Positions 20,601 to 35,200 of a stretch of 64,000 nt of DNA are shown in pieces. The stretch lies in NCBI GenBank assembly GCA_002943765.1, contig PQWQ01000020.1, positions 310,001 through 374,000 of the forward strand, written 5' to 3'. The notes under the pieces were generated by a model, which was given only the letters and a program-made list of their open reading frames with translations, did not search any database and was not told where the DNA came from. This DNA comes from Psoroptes ovis. Taxonomy: Eukaryota; Arthropoda; Arachnida; Sarcoptiformes; Psoroptidae. The position numbers were made by a program, and so were the translations under genes. Each line of letters starts with the position of its first letter. Position 1 is the first letter of the stretch.

Positions 20601-23600
20601 GATTGAAAAAAAAAACTTGATCCTATTGTCATTTCTCGTTTGTTATATTAAAACACAATAATCGTGTTATAATTCTTTTTCAAATGAATCAATGATTATT
20701 ATCGATGGTAAACGCCCATAATTTTCCACATTCATTCATTTCCACATTTCAAAAAATTATTTCATTTCAAATTAATTTTTTTTTTTTTTTTTTTTTTGAA
20801 TGATTGTATGTATTATGTGTGGTTGTTATGGTTGAAAGGTTTTTTATGATGATTTGAAATAGATTTTTTGATTAATTTTATTTAATCAATTATTTATTTA
20901 TTATCCCCAAATTTATAATCTAAATTGTATACAAAGAAATGAAAAATTTGTCATTAAAATTTCAATGTTATTCGAGCATATAGACCAGTCATTCTCAACC
21001 GGTGTTCCGCGGCACTTTAGTGTTCCGCCAGATTCCAAAAAAGTGCCGCCAAATTCCGGAAATCTAACTCATTCCTTTACTATTCCCTTACTTGGTGTGC
21101 CGCAAGATTTTGGAATAAAGGCTTTTCCTTTTTTCAGTGTGCCGCGGCGAAAAAAAGGTTGAGAATGACTGATATAGACACACACAAACACACACAGATC
21201 TGAATAGCTGAATTGAAAAAAATCCAATTATACACAGTTCAAGTGTGAAATTAAAATTTTGTTTTTGTTTAAATTTTCTTTAAAGTCAAATTGCATGCAG
21301 TCATTTATTGTTGAAGTAAATTATAATCTTGACTTGGCTAAAAGATTAGTGTTGAAAAATTTTCACCATTAAAAATTTGTAAAAACTCAAAATCAATTCA
21401 TTGAATCGATTCATAAATATATCATGTGTAGTGAATTATGTGAAAACAACAAAAAAAAAAACTTGAATTACATTTTCTACATTTTAAAATGATCAAAAAG
21501 AGTGTCAAAAAAAAATTGACTTTTAATTTTTCTGCTTATCTGTCAGTATTGTTTTGTTTGGAAGTTTATTGCGAAATCAATTTTAAATTTTAAATTCGTT
21601 TCTAATCCATTCTCTATTCTAGTTTTTTTCTAAACCGAATGTGTCAAAGATGTCAAATGATATTCGATTTCGCAGATGTTTTGATCATTGTTTCTCAATG
21701 TTTTTCTGTGTGCTTCAATGTCCTTGTCATATAAATGTGAAATTCTATTGGTTTTGAATGATGATTTGTTTTATTTATTCATAGTCAAACCATTCATTCA
21801 TTTATTGATTGATTCTTTTGTTTTTTTGACGAAATTTTCTCCCCGAACACAAAGGTCCTAGTGTTGGTCAATTTAATATGAAACTCGATCAATATTGTCT
21901 GACATATTTTACTCTGAGTTTCATGAATTTGAAAAACCTTGTTTATCGATCGATTGATCGACTGTGTGTTCTATATTTGTACAAATTTCGTACGGAAATT
22001 TACATTTAAACACACAAGAAAAATGATCGAAATCCTTGTTTGATTCCGAGTTCGATCATGTTATATTGTCACGCACACGTGTATATTGAATGTTTAGAAT
22101 TTAGTTTTTTAGTTCAATATTTTCAATATTTTTTCTTTTCGATATTTCGTGATAGAACAAAAACATGGATAAACATATGTGTGTGCATGTGTAAATATGA
22201 TGTGATGTACATTTGACATGTTTGTTTATTTTTTTTGATCATACATAACATGTTGAATTTGAATTAATATGCATTTGTGTTAAACATGCAAAGGTTGAAT
22301 TGCATTGAATGAATGAATGTTACAATTTCATCAGAAATTTTAATTTAAAATTCAAAATATTCAAAAATTTAAATTGAATTCAATTAAAAATTTCAAAGAT
22401 TATTTCTTTCTTCAAGGGGAGAGTTGATTGAAATGAAATGATGATTGAGTGAAATTTTTAATTTTTTAGTTTTCAATCTTGGTTTATGGCAGCCAAAAAC
22501 CAGATAAGTTTTTCATTTAGTTATTCCTTCATCAAAAAATAACGCTATTTTGAATTTTTTTTTACCCAGTATTTCGTGTGTTTTCGTTGAAATTAATTTG
22601 AATAATTTTAAGGTGAGGGAGTTGATAATTGGTAAAAAAACAAAAAGGTCAAAAATTGTTTCTTGTTCAAAAATGATTGACGTTCATGAACTCTGTGTGT
22701 AAATTCATTTTTTTCCATCTCTGATTGATTGTAAAATGTACAATTTATTTTCGTGTTTTTCTGTATATGTATGTGTGTGTGGGGTCATTCATTGATGTAT
22801 TGATGTAATATGATCACAAAACCAAATAACCATGATTCCATGACCAAAAAATCGAATTAAATCAAAAACAAAATCATTCATTCATTTGATTGATTGGTTT
22901 TGATTAAAGCTACTGAATTTTTGAATTTTTCTTTTTTTCTTAAAGAAAATCTCTAGTTATTTGCCATGAAATTAATTGCTTCTTAAATTTTTTTTTCTTC
23001 GAAATCTTAAATTGAAATTGAACAAGAAAATTTCCAAAAATTAATTTGAATAAAAATTCAATAATCATTAATGATGATAGCAATTTTCGGTAATTTTAAA
23101 CACACACATTTGATTATCATTATTATATTGTATCCTCATGATAATCAAAAATTACTAAATGTAAACGATGATGATCATAATCGAATCTAATGTCTAATCT
23201 CGATTTAATCATCTTGATCATCATCATCATTTGAAATTGTTGTTTCTTTGAATTAAGATTTTTGTTTTGGTCAAAAATTTAGATTTTCTCAAAATCTTCC
23301 ATAGTTGAAATGATAATTATCTCCTTTTAGATTCAATTACAATAAGAAAAAAATGAAGCTTTAAAACTATGATTATATGCCATTATCCTTATCATTATTA
23401 TGATTATCATAATCCAAAATGATGGTCATAATTGATTCTAATACTCTAACAAAGATGTTTTAAATGTTTTTTTTTTTAATTTTAAAATTTCAAATATTTT
23501 TAGCCAACTATCTAATAGCAAATTTGTGACACAGTGACTCTCAAATGATTTACAATGACAATTAATACATTTGTATTTTAAATATTTCTAAAAATATTTC

Positions 23601-23687
23601 TGGCAATAATCTCTGTGTGTTAGTTGAATTCTTCTATGATATTCATCCTTTGCAATGTCATTTAGAATCGCTGATTTTGTCATTTTT

Positions 23688-23723
<36 letters not shown>

Positions 23724-26208
23724 GCAAAAATGTAATTGTCAAGCTTTAATATATTATCATTCAAATAAATATTAAGCTGTTAGAGTGTGTAATCATGATC
23801 ATTTATGGTCAAAATAATAATAAACCGACACCAAAAACAAAATATATTCACTTTTGTTGTTGTCATGTACGATTGTCGCCAACAATCAAAACAACAACGT
23901 TATTTTTACTTTGAAATAAAAATGTTTTTCAAATAAATTAACACTTTAGTTACTAAACACTTTAGTAGATAGATGTACCAACACACATTATTTACACCGT
24001 ATTTTATTGCCATAACTTTATTGTTGTTTTTCAGTGATTATATGCACTGTATATTAAATCATGCATTGTGTGATTAATTGCAATTAATCAAATTGAAAAT
24101 GATTGAAATGATCAAAAATAATCAAGAAAAATTGAGAAAATTGTAATATTTTTCTCGTTTTCAAATTTTGGATCACCCAGGTTGCGCTCGTTTTTCCTTA
24201 TGTTTTCATAGGCTTATAAATTATTATAATTATTAGTTTACCTCACCATTTTAAACTATTATTGATTGATTACCGTGATTTCGATCATTCTGATCTGATC
24301 GATTCTTATTATTTTTTAAATAATCAAAAAGGGTATCCTACAATAACTGCCTAAGGAAAAAAATCGAGAAAAAAATTATCGCATCATGTTCTTGGTCAAT
24401 AGGGATGACAAAAAGTCAATTATGGTCATCTCCAATTCTTGACCCTTCCGGTCCAAAAAGGGGGTCAAAAGTCAATAATTGCGATATCTCGGCTGTTTTA
24501 AGAGGTGATGTCTCAATTTTTTCAATAATTAAAGATTATCTAGCCATTAATCATTGGTGAAAATATCATTGATTTAAAAAGATTACTTTTTGAGATATAT
24601 TCATTTGAAGTTACCATTTCCATTATCTTTAGGGTTTTTGATTGACGTGTACACGTCTAAACTGGAGATTACTAAGGAACACAAGCATTAATGATAATTG
24701 CTATTTTCTATGATCATCAATTGATGACCATTTAAGCCCGAGCATTTTCATTCAAGACATTCTTATAACAACAAGATAGAAAATGAAAACCAAAAACAAA
24801 AATCAACATTAAGTTATATTTTTAAAAATATTTACATGAAAAATGTCATAGAAAATAGCAATTATCATTAATGCTTGTGTTCCTTAGCAATCTCCAGTTT
24901 AGACGTGTACACGTCAATCAAAAACCCTAAAGATAATGGAAATGGTAACTTCAAATGAATATATCTCAAAAAGTAATCTTTTTAAATCAATGATATTTTC
25001 ACCAATGATTAATGGCTAGATAATCTTTAATTATTGAAAAAATTGAGACATCACCTCTTAAAACAGCCGAGATATCGCAATTATTGACTTTTGACCCCCT
25101 TTTTGGACCGGAAGGGTCAAGAATTGGAGATGACCATAATTGACTTTTTGTCATCCCTATTGACCAAGAACATGATGCGATAATTTTTTTCTCGATTTTT
25201 TTCCTTAGGCAGAATGACTCTATCTTATTAGAGGTTACCCTTTGTAAACAATAATGATACTCACACATAAACACGAAGAAATCATGATCTATAAATCTTT
25301 TGATTTTAATTTGAATGGTATTTCAATGGTAAACAATTATGATATCAATATTAATAATAATAATAATAATTGTAACATCTTCAATTTTCTTTTCTTCAAA
25401 TCTAATGCATTCCTTAGAAATTAGAAATTACAAATTTCTTATTATTTGTAATAATCAAATATAATAATTTTCAATATGATTTTAATGATATACATACATT
25501 TATATTATATTTGGTAGAAGAAATGTATTAATCTATTTTATTTGAAATGATTCTTATTTCAATTTCGATTAATGCATTAAAATGCTTCTTCAACGTTGAT
25601 GATGATTTACATTTCGTAAAAAATTGAAAATCGTGTATTTATACCTCAAAATGAAATGAAGTGAATCAAAGAAATTCAAATGAAAAATTAGTTTAAAATA
25701 GATGTTTTTCTAAAATTTCAATGATTAGAATCATTGATAATTATTATTATTTTCAATAATAATAATTATTCAAACAACTTGTTGCATTTCTGGTTTCAAT
25801 AATGTTATATTTGGTTAAAAAGTTTATGAATGCCAGATGAATGAATATATTTAGGTTGTCCGGAAAGTTCATGTCGATTATATCGTCGTAAATCATTGGA
25901 AAATTGGCAAAAACTTTTCGGACAACCTAATATATTATGGTTAAGCATTAGTAGAAGAATACATTACGAACAAATGAATAATTCATGTGAATAGCCAAGA
26001 AATAATTTTAATTTTAATTACTCGTGAAATGATGAATTCAATTTGTCTTTGAAATAGAAGTTGATCTTTTAATTAACATTTTGATGTATTTTCTATTTCT
26101 TTATTTGAGAATCACAAGTGTAGGCGCTCAACATGTTCAATTAATTAATGTTTTTTTATGCTTGATGATGACACAACTTGTTGATATGTTTTAGCAGTTT
26201 TTGATCGT

Positions 26209-26250
<42 letters not shown>

Positions 26251-29200
26251 CTTATGTAAAAACAGAAATTTCGAGATCGAATTAGACAAAATATCAATTT
26301 GAAAAATCTCTAAAAAAACAACTTGTTTTCTTTGAAAATTTTCAATTTGTCTTGAAAAAATATTCAAATGAATCTTTGCTGCTTAATCATCAATCGAAAT
26401 GTACATATCAGTCATCACATCAGTCATTGATACATTTTATCATTTAAGAAATGATAACGATGATGATGAGAAATTTGATTTTAATTTTTTCCACATTCAT
26501 TGCTTAATGATAATGATGATAACGATGATGATATGATGATACAATGTCATTGATCTTAGACATTTGCTAAGATTTTTTACTTTTTTTCATTGTCATTAAT
26601 CGATCAAAATGTTGATCTGAATATGAATCTAGAAAAAAACAATGATCTTTTAATTGTCTTTTTTTTATTTGTGTTCGTGCATATCATCTGTTTCATTATC
26701 TTCTCGATAATGATTATTCAATGTGTGTCTGTACAAAACATGTTCGAATAACTTGAAGCCAAAATTAAGTGAATTTCCGCTTTATTAATTGATAATCCCT
26801 GTGATTAATAATTCACAATCACTTATTAATAATCATTTCTTTAGCAGTCAAATTAATTAATGTTGAATTCAAATCTGAATGCAAAGCCTTCCTCTCGAAC
26901 CAAATCCAAGATATACATTGAATAATGGCGTAATTCATTAACAATAATGGCGCCCATTTTAGTTAATGATAGTGATGGTGTGATAATATTGAATGCATTC
27001 ATTTTTTCGTTGTTTTTGTTTTGTTTCACCATTGATCATGTCATATACAATTGATAAAAATCAATTTACAATTTATCAAATGATTTAAAGTTTCATTTTA
27101 ATTCGTTTGTTTCGATGGTTTGATTTTTATGATAATCAACAAATATTGCCAACGCTAAATACATTGCTATTCAATATATTAGGTCGTCCTAAAAGTTCAT
27201 GTCGTTTAATCAATAGAATTGTACATAAAAATTGGCCAAAACTTTTCGGACAACCTTATATATTAATATGTATGCAAGTTTTTTTTTTCAAAATTTTCCT
27301 GAATTTTGATATTATTCAGATATTGAAATATTTCTTATTAATATTACCGTTCAGATATCATAAAATAACAATTTTTTTTTTATTTAAAACGAAAAACATG
27401 TAGGTGCCATATATAAATGTTCGTATATTTTTGATTATAATCAATGCTTTAGTAATCAAGGGAAAATCTTTTTAAAAAACAGTAAAATTTCATTTTTGAA
27501 AAATGATTGATCAAAATGATCGCTGTGCATCGCATCACATAATCTGCGTATGCTCTTATCAATATGAATGAATGTGTTTCCAGGGTAAAATTCTAAATAA
27601 TTTTTTCTTATTCACGTCCATTGTGGTGGTCAATATTTTTCTATTAGGTTGTCCAAAAAGTTTTTACCGATTATATCGGTAGGAAATTATGAGAAAATCG
27701 GCAAAAACTTATCGGACAACCCCTATTAAATGAAAAAAAATAAGAAATTTTATGCCAAGAAAATGAAAATTTCTTATTTTATTTTCATTTCATTTCATTT
27801 CAAAGATAAAAATAATCGAGATTTTTTTTTTTTTTTATTATAAGAAGAAACCATTGTGTTAATGCTTTGTAGATGTGCATCATCATTCAATGATGATAAC
27901 AATGGAGTGTTTACCTCAAACTAAAGTGAAAAAACTCAAATTGTTATTCGGTTATTATTAGCAGGCTAAATGAAATGAAAAAATATAGAAATTGTAATAA
28001 CAAATTTGTTCATAGTTTAATCCGTGTGTGCACGTTTTTTTTGGAAGATTTCAAAAATGATTTCATTTTGATGATTTGAAACCATGTTTGATGAATGATG
28101 TATGATGATGATGATATAATGTATTTCATTGTATTATGTCATCCGTAAAGTTTTTGCCGATTATATCATAGAAAATAATCAAAAAAATCGGCAAAAACTT
28201 TTGGGACAACCTAATATTTCAACAGATTTTTTTAAACAAATTTTCCATAGAAAATCATCATTTTGGATTATCTCTTTTCATGAATAGTTTTGCTTTGAAA
28301 TTTATTTTCTTATTTTGTTCAAAATCAAAATGAAATAAAATAAAATAAATTGAATCATTTTAAAAGATTTTCATTTTAAAAAGCATTTCATTTTATCCGT
28401 ATTTTCACACATTTTAATCATTATCAGTGATGAAATTAAATCATTTCAAGCCTTTTATTGTTCAGGTCATCACTATCTTTTTGAAAATCTTTCAATATTT
28501 CTTGAAATGATAATCTAAATCTTTGAAAATGTTTTGCAATTCTGAAAAAACATCAAGTTTTTCAAATGGCAAAACACATTTAAAATCATTGATCATTATT
28601 GTTGTTGTTGTTTTTTGATGTTTTTTGAATTGAATTATAATGTTTACACCAATGGTTGTAATGCTATATTCAAGTTCGTTTAATTTTCAATAATTTTCTT
28701 TGTTTTTTGTTTGTTAAGGTTTTGAAATTTACCCCTTTATTCGAAGGTTTTGAAAGGGTTCGTCTGCCAATTAAATGAGCTCATGAATATTGAGAAACAT
28801 TGATGATAATAATAAATTGAAAATTAATGTTCAAAATGTGAAACAAAAAATATTAGGTTGTCCGATAAGTTCTTACCGATTTTCTCATGATTTCCTACGA
28901 TATAATTGGCAAAAACTTTTCGGACGACCTAATAATATTTCACCAAATTATCAAATTATCATTTCTTCTTCTTTCGAATGAAAAATTATTTATATTTTCA
29001 TTTTATTTATTATCATTTGATTCAATTTCAAACATAAATGGGCTAGGTCTTCGGATGATATATTTGCTATTGAATATATGTATCAATAAATAACAATAAT
29101 GATGATGATTATGATAATAATATTTCATTTATAAATTTTCATATTGATATGATACAAATGATAATTTTTTTTTTTCATTTCATTTATTTTGAATGAATGA

Positions 29201-32200
29201 TCGATTAGGAGTGAATCGAAGTATTTTAGTCAAGCAATCAGATGCAATAAAATATATGGGAGAAAACCTTTGTAATTTCTCATATGCAATCTCATATGCG
29301 ATGATTGATCAAATCATCGATGATTTCAATGAAATGTTTGATCTCAAAATGTTCGATTGAATATTTGATTTTTCCAATGTGAAAATGCACTGCAATAATG
29401 CAAGTCAAGCCATTCAATATGTATGAATGTGATCGAATTGAATAAATATTTATATCAAAATTGTATTAGTCAATCAGTCAATTATCGTTATTATTATTAT
29501 CATTGAATTTCATCATTTTATTGCGAAGAAGATATTAGCTTCTGATTATTGATATGATTTATTGATATATCAATTATCGATTATTGATTATTGATTTCGA
29601 ATATATCAAAAAATGAATAAATCCCCTCATATATTATCATCGTTTGGATGAATGAAATGCTCGTTGTTTAAGAGATATCAATGTCTAATTTGATAATGAG
29701 TATATTAATGTTTTGATCGAATCGAATTGAATAATAATAATAATGTTCAATCATCACTGTCGAATGAAAAATGAATAATTGATGTTTGTATTATTAGGTT
29801 GTTGTCCGAAAAGTTTTTGTCGATTATATCGTAGGGAATGGATGAGAAAATCGACAAAAACTTATCGGACAACCTATTATTTGATTTTTGATTTTTGCTT
29901 TTTTATTAATGCATACATGACTCTACATTAGTAATTGTTGTACATCATACACACCATAAACCTTTGGGTAAACATTTCATGTTTGAGTAGCCTTCAACAA
30001 TAGAAAAACGATGGGTAAATAATACATGATTATCATTAAACTATAGCTTAATAATCGAATAATAATAATCATAAAATATGCATTTAAATATGTCTAAAAT
30101 TTATGATTTGTTATTATTATTATTTAATCATTTCAAATGTAACTTTCATATCACCAAATTTCCCATGAAATTATGTGAATTTTTCTTCCATTCATTTTTC
30201 TTCCTTTCATCCATTTTGAATTACCATGTTTTCAAAAATTATTCAAATGGATTAATGGCCATTTGATGAAATGAATTAAATATTAGCAATTGGACATTAG
30301 CTAGACATTACCTGTGATTTTGTTTCATTTTCAAATCAAAGCTAGGTATGAAAACCGGCTTTGCTTAGCGCGCTAAACTAAACAACATCAAAAGTAAAAC
30401 TTTGTAAACACATTGTAAATCTTAAAAAAATTGATTAAAATCGAGTTTCGAAAATTTGACAAGTAACTAATAGGTTGTCCGAAAAGTTTTTGCCAATTAT
30501 ATCGTAGAAAATGATTAGAAAATCGGCAAGAACTTTTCGGACAATCTAACTAAAATAATATTAAAAAAGTCGATACAATTTCAAAGGCTTAAAATTTAAA
30601 AAATTTCATTTATTATATTATCCCGATTATTGAGGCATATTAAAAAAACAAAATTAAATGTTTTATCTTTTGAAAAAAAATTGAATAACTTGACAAATTC
30701 ACAATTTTGATTTAATGAGACAATTTCGAAAAAATGAATGAAATGTTGATGACAGTTTTGTTTGATGTTTGATTGAAGATTGTAATCGAATTGAATTTAA
30801 TTTCAATTTTTTAAATATTAAATGTCTGTGTGGTAAATGCTTCAGGTAAATATTAAATTCAAAAATGTCAAAGTGATTTCTGATGAAGTATGTGTGTGAG
30901 CGCATCACATTGAAAATGAATATGTCATTTTTGATTATCGTTTAAATTGTTTCTGTGTCTGTTATAGTTGGACAGTCAATAAAATTTAATTGTAAATTGC
31001 TTTTATATGATTTATATTATCACATTTATCATTTTAATATTATGATTAATCGAAAATTTTCCTATGTTTTTCCACTTTAAAAGACATTTACAGCATGGTG
31101 TAATTCACATTTAAGCAAAGCTGGAACACAAATCGAAAATATTGAAGAAGATTTTCGTAATGGACTGAAATTAATGTTATTATTAGAAGTAATATCGGGT
31201 GAAACATTACCGAAACCAGATCGTGGAAAAATGCGTTTCCATAAAATTGCTAATGTTAATAAGGCATTGGATTTTATTGCAAGTAAAGGTGTGAAATTGG
31301 TTTCGATTGGTGCCGAAGAAATTGTTGATGGTAATACAAAGATGACATTAGGTCTTATTTGGACCATTATTTTACGATTTGCCATTCAAGATATATCGGT
31401 TGAAGGTTTGTCAATTTATACATAATTGTCTTATTTTCAATTAATTTATGAAAAATTTTCTCATCTTACAGAAATGACAGCCAAAGAAGGTTTATTATTA
31501 TGGTGCCAAAGAAAAACTGCTCCTTATCGTAATGTTAACGTACAAAATTTTCATCTTAGCTGGAAAGATGGTCTTGCATTCTGTGCATTGATTCATCGTC
31601 ATCGTCCTGATCTTATTGATTATTCAAAATTATCCAAAGTAATTATTTATCATTGATTTATGTGTTTATCTAAATACATGTTTATTCTATTTTATTTAAG
31701 GAAAATCCATTGGAAAATCTTAACACAGCTTTCGATGTTGCCGAAAAACATTTAGGCATACCTCGAATGTTGGATGCTGATGGTATGTTATTCATGATAA
31801 TTATTTTCCAATCTTTAATATTTCAATTTTCAATTTTTAAATGTCAAAAATGAATGAACTAAAAATTCATTGATTATCATTGAGCAACAATGAAAATACA
31901 ATTAGATTGAGAAATGGGCTTCACTATAAAACATTTCCTTTTATTTTTTTCATTAAACAATAAGATCATCTCAATTCATTTGTACACATGATGATGATGA
32001 TGATGATCATTATTTTCAGATTATTTTACATTCCATTCATATATATTCAACATTGATGACAATTGATGAAAAAAGTGTCCCATATTTTCCCTAACATTCT
32101 ATTTAGGCTGTCCTAGAAGTTCATTCGGCTTAATCCGATAGAGTTGTTCATAAAAATCGGCCAAAACTTTCCGGACAATTTGATACATGAAATGTTAGAA

Positions 32201-35200
32201 TACTAAATACGAATAGTAATACTAATATCTTTGACCTTTTCTGTGTTTTTATGTTTGATTGCGCTTTTCTTTTTTACTATTATTTTCTCATTTTTCCTAT
32301 TTTCTTTGATCTATCTATTTATTTATTTTTTATTTCCTTTTTTTCTTTTTCTTTCTTTCTTAAATGTTTCTCATATCCTTATTATTAAAAACAATGAAAA
32401 ATGATAATGATGAATATATAACTTGAAACAATATTATTATTATTATTATTATTATTATTGTAATTGTAAAAATCACATGTTTTGGACATTACACATGAAT
32501 GAAAATTGCTGATGAATAAAATAGAAATGGTCAACATGGTCAAACCTGATGAACGTGCAGTTATGACATACGTTTCTTGTTATTATCATGCCTTAAAAGA
32601 TGCACAAAAGGTAAAAGTTGAACCAGCAACAACAGCAAAAAGAGGTTATGGAGTTGGTGCACCAGCACCAGTCGTTTTACCTAACACCAACATTGGCAAC
32701 AATTATGCTCTTCCACCACTTGGAACAGCATCATCAGACCCATACAACAGAAAGATGGTCGGTAGTTGTAACATCATGCCTGTTGCTGTTTGCTTTTTTT
32801 TTTTGCTGCTGGCTAAATTGGTCTTGATTTTTTCGATTAAAAAACTATCTAAATCTTTTTAAATATGCCCAATACTTACTTACATATATATACCGAATAG
32901 TAGTGTTGCTGTTTTTGATTGAAAAAATTGATTAAGCAAATCTATTTTCGAATAATTTGCATTTAATTTATTGCAGGATTATATTAATTATTGAATGTGA
33001 ATTTATATGTATGTGTATGTGTGTGAAAAGTTCATTAAGCAACTTAATGCAATGGTTTTAATTAATAATTAATTACTTATTAACAATAATTTGCTTATCC
33101 CATTTATTTTTTTTCTTTTATTTTCCCATTTCATGCTTCTATTGATCCAAAATCAAAAATTTTCAAATGGCTTTCAATAATCATTTTAATGGCGCGATAC
33201 TCATTAAAAATCCGCATAGACATTAATATTAGTCCGCTTCCGGATGAACGTGCCGTCATGACATACGTTTCATCGTATTATCATACATTTTCTGGTGCTC
33301 AACAGGTATGGATTTGTTTTGTGAAATCGATGTGTGATTGTGTGTGAGGGTTATAGATGTATTTGGAATTTGAACACATTGTAAACAACAAAGAAAAAGC
33401 TTGCTTCAATTTTTTCAATGTAAAATTGACTTGCTTTTATTCTATGTTGTTCAAATGCGCATTCAATTATCGTTATGATTTTCTAAATTGATAATAATTT
33501 TTTAAAAAAATGTTCTCCTTTCATACAATGTAATTGATAGGCTGAAACTGCTTCAAATCGTATTTGTAAAGCACTTCGTACTAATCAAGATAATGAACGT
33601 ATGATGGATGAATATGAAAGATTGGCTAGTGACCTATTAGATTGGATCAGACGAACAACACCGTGGTTGGAAAATAAAACCACCGATAATAAATTGAGTA
33701 CAGCACAGAAAAAATTGGAAGAATTTCGTGCTTATCGTCGTATGCATAAGCCACCACGTGTTGAACAAAAAGGAAAATTGGAAACAAATTTCAATACATT
33801 ACAAACCAAATTACGTTTATCGAATCGTCCGGCATACATGCCATCCGAAGGAAAAACTGTTCGAGATATTAATAATGCTTGGAAAGGATTAGAACATGCT
33901 GAAAAAGGATTTGAAGAATGGCTTCTCTCGGAAATGATGCGCTTAGAACGTTTGGATCATTTGGCTCAAAAATTCAAACATAAAGCTGACACTCATGAAG
34001 GATGGACACAAGGTAAAGAAGCCATGTTGCAAAGTCAAGATTTCCGTAATTGTCGTCTGTATGAGGTGAAAGCTCTCAAAAAGAAACATGAAGCCTTCGA
34101 AAGTGATCTTAGCGCTCATCAAGACCGTGTTGAACAAATTGCTGCCATTGCTCAAGAATTATATTCTCTAAATTATCACGATTCAGCTTCAATCAATGCC
34201 CGTTGTCAACGTATTTGCGATCAATGGGATCGATTCGGAACATTGACACAAAAACGCCGTCAAGCATTGGAGGAAGCTGAACGTGTTCTGGAGAAAATTG
34301 ATCAACTTCATTTGGAATTTGCCAAACGTGCTGCACCATTTAATAATTGGTTGGATGGAGCTCGTGAAGATCTGGTCGATATGTTTATTGTTCACAGCAT
34401 TGAAGAGATTCAAGGATTGATCGAAGCACATGAACAATTCAAACGAACATTAGGTGAAGCAGATCAAGAATATAATTCGATCATTAAATTAGCCCAGGAA
34501 ATTCAAAGCTTCGCTACTCAATATCAAATTCCTGGTGGAGTTGAAAATCCTTACACTGTTTTGCATCCATCCGTAAGTATATTTCATTTTGTTTTTAGAA
34601 AATTATTCGACATTTTTTGCAATTTAGGAAATCACTGCAAAATGGAATGATGTCAGACAATTAGTGCCCAAACGAGATCAAACATTACAATCGGAATTGA
34701 TTCGACAACAACGAAACGAAGGATTGCGAAGAAAATTCGCTGAAAAAGCTAATGGCGTTGGTCCATGGATTGAACGAAATATTGATGCTGTTGCAGCCAT
34801 TGGAATGGGAATGCAAGGATCATTAGAAGAGCAATTGATGAAACTTCGACAATATGAAGATGCTGTCAATATGTACAAAATTCATATGGAAGAATTGGAA
34901 AAGATTCATCAAGAAGTACAAGAAAATATGATTTTTGAGAATAGATACACACAATATACTATGGAGGTACCGATTTTGTATCATTCTTTGATGTTAATAT
35001 TCATTTTTTTAATCATTTTTTTCTTTTTAAACAGACTCTACGTGTGGGATGGGAGCAGTTGTTAACATCGATTCAGCGAAACATTAATGAAGTAGAAAAT
35101 CAAATTTTGACAAGAGATTCAAAAGGAATTACACAAGAACAATTAAATGAATTCAGAGCATCGTTCAATCACTTTGACAAAACCCGTACTGGTCGTTTAA

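Larger units (their letters stand above)
17780..31083 (+). other. First intron of alpha-actinin (13.3 kb)
   Basis: A non-coding interval bounded by a GTATGTGGG donor and a TTTAAAAG acceptor. It holds a hAT-type MITE (20986-21171), a 366-bp-arm inverted repeat (24348-25211), seven mariner-like hairpins after 25,851, poly-T and GAT/GT microsatellites, and a pair of ATGGCG motifs at 26926-26951. Alternative first exons may be present but I could not recognise one. Confidence 0.6.

Noticed and set aside
20965..21162. 65-codon frame with a Pro-rich product (SVPPDSKKVPP)
   Set aside because: It is the translation of the hAT-type MITE and its terminal repeats, without a transposase motif.
24999..25274. 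91-codon minus-strand frame
   Set aside because: It lies in one arm of the large inverted repeat and resembles no known protein; a frame of this length in a repeat arm is weak evidence.
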